From NCBI GenBank assembly GCA_002281555.1, contig NCGJ01000003.1, positions 248,001-312,000 on the forward strand: a stretch of DNA of 64,000 nucleotides. Direction: 5' to 3'. The position numbers were made by a program, and so were the translations under genes. Below the pieces are notes generated by a model. It saw nothing but the letters and a program-made list of their open reading frames with translations, was not told where the DNA came from and ran no database searches. Each line of letters starts with the position of its first letter. The stretch's first letter is position 1. The DNA is from Hydrogenophilales bacterium 28-61-23 (GTDB taxonomy: Bacteria > Pseudomonadota > Gammaproteobacteria > Burkholderiales > Thiobacillaceae). Positions 58,968 to 64,000 of the stretch are shown in pieces.

Positions 58968-60223
58968 CAGACAACCTCCCTTGCCCGAACAGGCGCATCC
59001 ATCGGCACCCCCAAGTCCGCATACAACGACAACATCTCCCGCAAATAACGTTCCGCCGTAAAGGTAGCCGCCACATAAGCCCGCGCAGCTTGGCCCATGG
59101 TGGAAATCTGTTCGTCGGGCATGGCGGCAAAGCGCGCCAGCAAACCAGTCAACTCCTCCACATTGCCGCTCTCGAACAAAGCCCCAATCTCCCCTTCCCG
59201 CACCATCTCGGGAATGCCGCCGATACGTGCACCGATGACTGGCTTGCCGCTGGCGTAAGCCTCAAGCGCGCTCATGGGGGCGTTCTCGTACCACTCGGAG
59301 GGCAACACCATCGCGCGTGCTTCGCGAACCAGCTTCCAAAGCGGCTCACCGCTTACAAAGCCCAGGAATTCAATGTCCCCACCCACTTCTGCCGCCAATG
59401 CCTTCAACATCTCGCCCTCCGGCCCGGTGCCGGCAATACGCAGTTTCACCCCCGCCTGCGCGGCGGCACGGATCAGCGTAGCCACGCCCTTCTCCAAGGC
59501 CAAGCGGCCAAAATAGAAAAAATAATCCCCAGGTTCGTACTGAGGAACGTAGGCATCTGCAACGACATAATTGGGGATATAGGCCAGTTGCCGTTCCGGC
59601 CACCCCCACTCCATGAGCTTCCGCACATAAAACTGGCTGGGCGCCACCACCTTGTCCAGATTGCGCCGATAGAGTCCCAGAGATTTGTGTACGGCGGATT
59701 CCAGCATGATCAACGCGCTGACCGGCAGCGAATCCCGAATACAACGGTTTGTGACCAGATGCAGCAGATTGCCCGAACGGCATTTCTCGCACACACCGCC
59801 ACGGTTCAGCATCTTGTAGGCCGGGCACGCCAACTTCAGGTCATGCGCGGTCATCACCGTAGGAATCCCGCGCTGTTTCAACTCCACCAGCACGGAAGGC
59901 GACAGGTGGTGATAAATACAATGGGCATGCGCCACATCGGCCGGAAACGCATCGAGCAAAGCGGAGATTTTTCGCTTGGCCTCGCCGGAATAAATCACCT
60001 TGCCGGCCATCGACAGCTTGTCCATCACGCCGTATTCGTGGCCAAACTCGATCTCATCGGCAAAGAACCGGCTCCACGGAGAAGGCTCGTTCTTCGGGTG
60101 ATGCATGGTCATCACCGCCGTATCCCAGCCCTGCGCCCGGAACATGGCATCGTGTTCAAGAAACACCACGTCGGAACCGCCGCGTCGGTAATTGTAGGTA
60201 TTGAGCGATAACAAATTCGGCAT
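58967..60223 (-). CDS. glycosyltransferase family 4 protein
   Basis: A 418-residue GT-B enzyme. N-terminal LLSLNTYNYRRGGSDVVFLEHD is the acceptor-side Gly-rich loop; the C-terminal half has YFGRLALEKGVATLIRAA, IAGTGPEGEML and PSEWYENAPMSALEAYASGKPVIG with the E-x7-E donor motif. A Cys cluster (KLACPAYKMLNRGGVCEKC) is typical of one GT4 subgroup. ATG at 60223 gives the usual family start; a TTG at 60241 overlapping the upstream stop is possible. It probably builds the surface polysaccharide. Confidence 0.88.
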   Translation of the reverse strand: MPNLLSLNTYNYRRGGSDVVFLEHDAMFRAQGWDTAVMTMHHPKNEPSPWSRFFADEIEFGHEYGVMDKLSMAGKVIYSGEAKRKISALLDAFPADVAHAHCIYHHLSPSVLVELKQRGIPTVMTAHDLKLACPAYKMLNRGGVCEKCRSGNLLHLVTNRCIRDSLPVSALIMLESAVHKSLGLYRRNLDKVVAPSQFYVRKLMEWGWPERQLAYIPNYVVADAYVPQYEPGDYFFYFGRLALEKGVATLIRAAAQAGVKLRIAGTGPEGEMLKALAAEVGGDIEFLGFVSGEPLWKLVREARAMVLPSEWYENAPMSALEAYASGKPVIGARIGGIPEMVREGEIGALFESGNVEELTGLLARFAAMPDEQISTMGQAARAYVAATFTAERYLREMLSLYADLGVPMDAPVRAREVV

Positions 60224-60237
60224 CGGGCTATTGAATC

Positions 60238-61248
60238 TCAACGATTAGTGCCAAGCAATGCGCGAACTTGTATCCAGGCACGTCTCGGATTTGAAATGAC
60301 CACCCCGATCAAATGCAGGGGATAACGAGCGAAAACGGAAAAAACACCCAGACCAGGCGAGACTCCAGTCGGCTCGTAGTTATAACGTTTCATCGGAGTC
60401 CCGGCCGTATTCTCGATCATCCACAATTCAGCGGGATCGAGCGATTTCCGCCAACTATCCACAGACTCCACTGAAAAACCTGTCTTACCCTGATCCCGGC
60501 GTTGCGAAGACCCGACGATGGGAACATTCAGCATCCCGTCCTGAAAGTCGACCCCAATGAAACGGCAGAGATCGGCAATGACCGTTTGAGGGTTACTGAC
60601 CAAGTCTTCAAAACGAATCTGCTTGAAGCGAGGATGCCCCTTCAAGACTTCACCTGCATCAGCCGCTTTCACCCACAGCTTCGCCATCGTATAGGGGTGG
60701 TAATTCATCCATACCCGCAACACTTCACTCCATGGCGTGCTGCTTCCCCCCAGTTTCTTTCTCTTCCAGCGGTTTTTCTGCGAAGCGATTACGGCGCGCG
60801 GATCGCGAATCAACTGGATGACTTTTGCGCTTTCATCCATGTCCAGAATACGGGCCGCATAAAAAATATTTCTCGGCGTCTGTTCACACGCAATACGTTT
60901 GCCCGCCAACGAAGCAAGTCCGCCGACAACATGTGAATAAACATCCATACCCGTCAAACCGTCTGGCAATGGCTTTATCAAAGCCTCGGCATCATGAATT
61001 TCAGTTGGGCCAGGACCGTCGCCCCAGATACCGTTTGCCTGGCGCGCGAGCAACCAGCTAGCCAGCCTGACAGCCTCGGCACGATCAAGAGGCGCATTAT
61101 CGGCGGGGCTCCAGATGTCGCCAAAATAATGCAGCTCATTCATCCCAAGAATATCGCCATGCGCCCCCAGAACGCGGTTAAGCATTGTTGTCCCACTTCT
61201 GGACGCTCCAGTTACAAACAACAACTCAGGATTCATATTCATCGACAC
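60238..61248 (-). CDS. sulfotransferase family protein
   Basis: A 336-residue protein with the PAPS-binding loop LFVTGASRSGTTMLNRVLGAHG at the very N-terminus and KVIQLIRDPRAVIASQKNRW near residue 145, the classical sulfotransferase 3'-phosphate site; FEDLVSNPQTVIADLCRFIG follows. It is only distantly similar to the sulfotransferase two genes downstream, so the locus encodes two different sulfation steps. Three ATGs lie within the first five codons; the first is used. Confidence 0.88.
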   Translation of the reverse strand: MSMNMNPELLFVTGASRSGTTMLNRVLGAHGDILGMNELHYFGDIWSPADNAPLDRAEAVRLASWLLARQANGIWGDGPGPTEIHDAEALIKPLPDGLTGMDVYSHVVGGLASLAGKRIACEQTPRNIFYAARILDMDESAKVIQLIRDPRAVIASQKNRWKRKKLGGSSTPWSEVLRVWMNYHPYTMAKLWVKAADAGEVLKGHPRFKQIRFEDLVSNPQTVIADLCRFIGVDFQDGMLNVPIVGSSQRRDQGKTGFSVESVDSWRKSLDPAELWMIENTAGTPMKRYNYEPTGVSPGLGVFSVFARYPLHLIGVVISNPRRAWIQVRALLGTNR

Positions 61249-61323
61249 TGTTTAACAAATAACAAATAAAGAAGATGTGCAACTCAGAGTGAAATACACA
61301 TATGCGCCATAAAAGCCATCGAA

Positions 61324-62310
61324 TTATTTCGCCATCCAGCGTTTCAGATAAGGCATTACCGACTCATAAAAACCAATCTTTGTCACCGCATCCATTGGGT
61401 CATCCTGGAGGACCAGATAATCGAGCATAAGCGTATTTTCCACATACCCGAACACCCAATCCACCCCCACATGGCCACGACCGGGCTCCCATAATCGATA
61501 TGAACTCCGCTCCATTTTTCCAGCCAGCGGAATTTTTCCCGTGTATGCCGCGAATTTTTTATATACCGCATCCACGTAATCAGGAAAATTCTGCGGCGCG
61601 ATATCGGTAACACTTATCCCGACACCGATTTTTTTTGCATATTCGAATAACATAATATGCTCAGACAACGCATCCGACCTGGCGCCGGGTATCCAGTTGA
61701 GCGCCAGGAACACATCTTGCCTTGGGAATGCAAGCCTGGCTGCATGCATATACCTCTTCATTATTTCACTATATTCCCTTGCCCCGGGATATCCGAAAAC
61801 CTCCAAATCTCTCGCGTGCTGATGCCCCAGCGAAGTCTCGGTTATTTCAAATGCGGCAAGTGCGGGATGACCGGACAGCGCCTTACCGGCTTCGGCCAGA
61901 AACAGGAGGAAACGGGCCTGTACATTAGCATCCCAGCGTTTAGCCACCCTGACCAAATGCGAGGGAGTACCGGTAAATTGTTGCTGCTTTTCAAATTGAC
62001 CCAGCGGCAATAGATCCCTTGGCACGGCATGCGTTTGCCGGTCTTTCAAGAACCACACCCATCGCTTGTCACGAAGCGTCAGAAATGCCTTCATGCCAAA
62101 AGATTCGCACAAATCCAACTCGGCAAGCACATTTGACCAGTCATATCTGCCCGGACCCGTTTCGATCACAGCCCATGAATAGATCAGATAACAACCGGCG
62201 AATAACCCGGGTTGTTGATCATTGCAGCGGAGCGCCAAGTTGACGGGGCTTGAGCACGTATCCGAACTGGCGAAATAGAGTTTCGGTTTGTTCTTCTTCA
62301 TTTTAAGCAA
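61324..62310 (-). CDS. TIM-barrel glycoside hydrolase-like protein
   Basis: A 328-residue protein without an obvious signal peptide. YSWAVIETGPGRYDWSNVLAELDLCESFGMKAFLTL is the start of a clan GH-A type barrel, and AAFEITETSLGHQH carries a Glu in the position of the acid/base. The family is not certain, and a second catalytic Glu cannot be fixed with confidence (GKMERSS is one candidate). It may trim or modify the locus polysaccharide. It lies between the FG-GAP protein and the sulfotransferase on the same strand. Confidence 0.65.
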   Translation of the reverse strand: MLKMKKNKPKLYFASSDTCSSPVNLALRCNDQQPGLFAGCYLIYSWAVIETGPGRYDWSNVLAELDLCESFGMKAFLTLRDKRWVWFLKDRQTHAVPRDLLPLGQFEKQQQFTGTPSHLVRVAKRWDANVQARFLLFLAEAGKALSGHPALAAFEITETSLGHQHARDLEVFGYPGAREYSEIMKRYMHAARLAFPRQDVFLALNWIPGARSDALSEHIMLFEYAKKIGVGISVTDIAPQNFPDYVDAVYKKFAAYTGKIPLAGKMERSSYRLWEPGRGHVGVDWVFGYVENTLMLDYLVLQDDPMDAVTKIGFYESVMPYLKRWMAK

Positions 62311-62325
62311 GCAACACTACACAAC

Positions 62326-62358
62326 AAAAAGCCGGAAATGGACGCATCCATTTCCGGC
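62326..62358 (-). terminator. rho-independent terminator after the FG-GAP/ASPIC gene
   Basis: Arms GCCGGAAATGGA (62331-62342) and TCCATTTCCGGC (62347-62358) pair perfectly over 12 bases with a CGCA loop; read leftwards the stem is followed by five T. It ends the transcript of the gene at 62417 and separates it from the glycosidase-like gene. Confidence 0.85.
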
Positions 62359-62416
62359 ATACCCGCCAACCATTAAATTGAAAAACAGATTACATGACCA
62401 GCACTACTTTACGGCA

Positions 62417-64000
62417 TCAATTCCAACCGCTCAATTTCAAAGGCAATGCATACACCGACCATTTCATCGAACCCACCTTGACCAACGACTTGACGTCGCC
62501 AACCGGCATGGGATCGAGCTGCAAAGTGACATTGGCGCCCGAGGGTATCCGGAAATCAAAACCGTCCGTACCGCTATTCATCACGTTCAAGCCGAATACG
62601 ATTTCATTGGGATTGCTCGTATTCAGAACATCGTTTGCCTCGACCCCATCCGCAGTCACGCTGGAAAAACCGGCATCGGACACGACCTTACCGGCCACAT
62701 TCAAAGCCGTTCCACCCGCGCTAAGACGTAGATGCCATGCCCCGCCCTTGTCTTTCCACAGCATCACACCGGCATCGACAGCCGGATTGAAATACAGCGG
62801 ACCATAGGGGTTAGGCGTGGGAAGCCAATAGGCATTGGCCTGACCAATTGTATTTCCGGTTTTCAGGGCACGCTCCTGGAAGAGCTTATCCTGGTTGTAC
62901 GCGATACCCACCATTGAATCCGGGGCAGGCAAGAACGCCACACCATCGAGATCCGAAGTGACCTGCCCGACTAGCGAGAAGCCGTTATCGAACAACTTAA
63001 AGCTATCGCCCGCCTCGGTATTGACCGGTGTTGCCGCAGGCATGACGCTGGATGTAAGGACACTTAAATTCCCAAAATGCCAGGAACCGGCTCCGTTGAT
63101 GTGCGCTTCCAAGCCACCGCCAACGCCCTCTCCAACATACAAGCCCAGGCCCTTACCTGTTAGCACGCCAGGCATAGGCGCCTGAAGCAAAGCCAGATCG
63201 GTAATCCAGCCAACCGGGCTGATCAAACCGCTTGCGCCACCGAAATGCATGATGCGTGGGTTGGGAATTCCGGAACGATCCGCAGCCAGCAAAACCCGAG
63301 CATTGGGAGCGGGACTGAAATCGAAGCCATCCTCCCCGTTAGCGATGACCGCGCTCAACTTCAGCCCAAACTCACTGACAGCGTACACATCGTCGCCATC
63401 CAGCTTGATCGGCGTGTTCGATACCAGTGGCTTATCGGAAAGCAGCTTCACGTTGAAATTGGTCGCATTGCCGCTGCCACTCACACGGACATGCATCGGC
63501 CCATCGAAACTGTCCGCCCAGACAAACACACCTTCCTTGGCGCCTGGCACATAACTCGGCTTGCCCTTCACATATGAACCCACGGACTCCTGTACCTGGA
63601 GAATCACATCCGCCGGCATATCGCTCACTTCCTGAACGACGCCACTGGGCCAGACCACCTTGATCTTCTCGACGCGCTGGTTAGCAGCCAAACCGAAGTG
63701 CAAGCGCTGATGATCCTGGGAGAACAAGTGCATGCCACCGCCCGCTTCGCGCAATTGCGTCTTACCGCCCGCAGTCACAAAAACGCTCGCGCCGACGCCA
63801 TCGCGGTTAGATTTGACGCCGATCAGATCGATTTCCAGCCAGTGATTGCCATTCTGAGTGGTGTTTCGGAATATCTGATCCGGGCCATTCAGGAAAGGCG
63901 GCGGCCACATGCCATTGGTCACGAACAAATCCAGCCGGCCGTCGCCATCGTAGTCCGCCACGGCAACAGACTCGCCACGTCCCTCCATACTACCCTCGGC
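62417..64000 (-). CDS. FG-GAP/ASPIC-UnbV repeat protein, 5' end outside the window
   Basis: At least 527 residues are visible; the frame stays open to the right edge. It starts in a VCBS/FG-GAP calcium-binding repeat (VAVADYDGDGRLDLFVTNG), continues with an ASPIC/UnbV domain (GVGASVFVTAGGKTQLREAGGG, LHFGLAANQRVEKIKVVWPSG), then beta-rich repeats of unknown type to the C-terminus. Proteins with this order (CRTAC1-like) are usually exported and surface-bound. The true start is beyond 64000. A strong terminator follows. Confidence 0.82.
   Translation of the reverse strand, partial: AEGSMEGRGESVAVADYDGDGRLDLFVTNGMWPPPFLNGPDQIFRNTTQNGNHWLEIDLIGVKSNRDGVGASVFVTAGGKTQLREAGGGMHLFSQDHQRLHFGLAANQRVEKIKVVWPSGVVQEVSDMPADVILQVQESVGSYVKGKPSYVPGAKEGVFVWADSFDGPMHVRVSGSGNATNFNVKLLSDKPLVSNTPIKLDGDDVYAVSEFGLKLSAVIANGEDGFDFSPAPNARVLLAADRSGIPNPRIMHFGGASGLISPVGWITDLALLQAPMPGVLTGKGLGLYVGEGVGGGLEAHINGAGSWHFGNLSVLTSSVMPAATPVNTEAGDSFKLFDNGFSLVGQVTSDLDGVAFLPAPDSMVGIAYNQDKLFQERALKTGNTIGQANAYWLPTPNPYGPLYFNPAVDAGVMLWKDKGGAWHLRLSAGGTALNVAGKVVSDAGFSSVTADGVEANDVLNTSNPNEIVFGLNVMNSGTDGFDFRIPSGANVTLQLDPMPVGDVKSLVKVGSMKWSVYALPLKLSGWN

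Overview
The window reads as the chromosome of a GC-rich betaproteobacterium, most likely in or near the Nitrosomonadales/Rhodocyclales. Grounds: an XrtA/PEP-CTERM exopolysaccharide export pair, two PEP-CTERM surface proteins, an SAH riboswitch in front of ahcY, creBCD, and the conserved order dapF - DUF484 - xerC. This placement is inferred from gene content; no rRNA or marker phylogeny was available. No tRNA, rRNA or CRISPR array was seen.

Layout. 1-2.9 kb: end of an XrtA-type polysaccharide export locus (chain-length determinant, outer-membrane exporter, start of the probable tyrosine autokinase) plus two small coupled unknown genes. 3.0-13.8 kb: core genes (mlaA, greB, a NarL-type regulator, a YkgJ-like protein, riboswitch-controlled ahcY, creBCD, a YdjM-like membrane protein) and an unusual polysaccharide deacetylase-caspase-TPR fusion. 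13.9-23.1 kb: a defence and toxin-antitoxin island with an XRE-ImmA protease/PIN-like pair, a Hachiman system (hamA-hamB) in AT-rich DNA followed by a small membrane ORF, a NERD-nuclease/UvrD-like helicase, higBA and vapBC. 23.4-27.1 kb: an unknown gene, a rhodanese-ankyrin protein, then xerC, DUF484 and dapF. 27.3-35.4 kb: a signalling block with a diguanylate cyclase carrying a degenerate receiver, a hybrid kinase, a cache/PAS kinase and a FixJ-like regulator, then a run of small uncharacterised genes beginning with a PilZ-like protein. 35.5-40.2 kb: an AF1514-like protein and two PEP-CTERM proteins, one built from autotransporter-type repeats. 40.4-49.6 kb: an operon with two lipid A-type acyltransferases, metK, a decayed Uma2 gene, a RecB/AddB-like nuclease carrying an in-frame palindromic insertion, and a VanZ-like protein. 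49.9-54.7 kb: a DUF1800/DUF1501 pair. 55.1-64.0 kb: glycosyltransferases, two sulfotransferases, a glycosidase-like protein and an FG-GAP/ASPIC protein, interrupted by decayed toxin-antitoxin modules.

How the parts fit. The two ends and the PEP-CTERM genes suggest a cell that makes an exported, probably sulfated, exopolysaccharide and sorts surface proteins with exosortase A. ahcY and metK are both methyl-cycle genes; ahcY is under SAH control. The most interesting regions are the Hachiman-centred island with its adjacent membrane ORF and NERD helicase, the deacetylase-caspase fusion, and the 56.2-57.96 kb segment. In that last segment two nucleotidyltransferase/HEPN modules have both lost most of the toxin, and pieces of a second DUF1972 glycosyltransferase gene flank one of them, recording an insertion into the polysaccharide locus.
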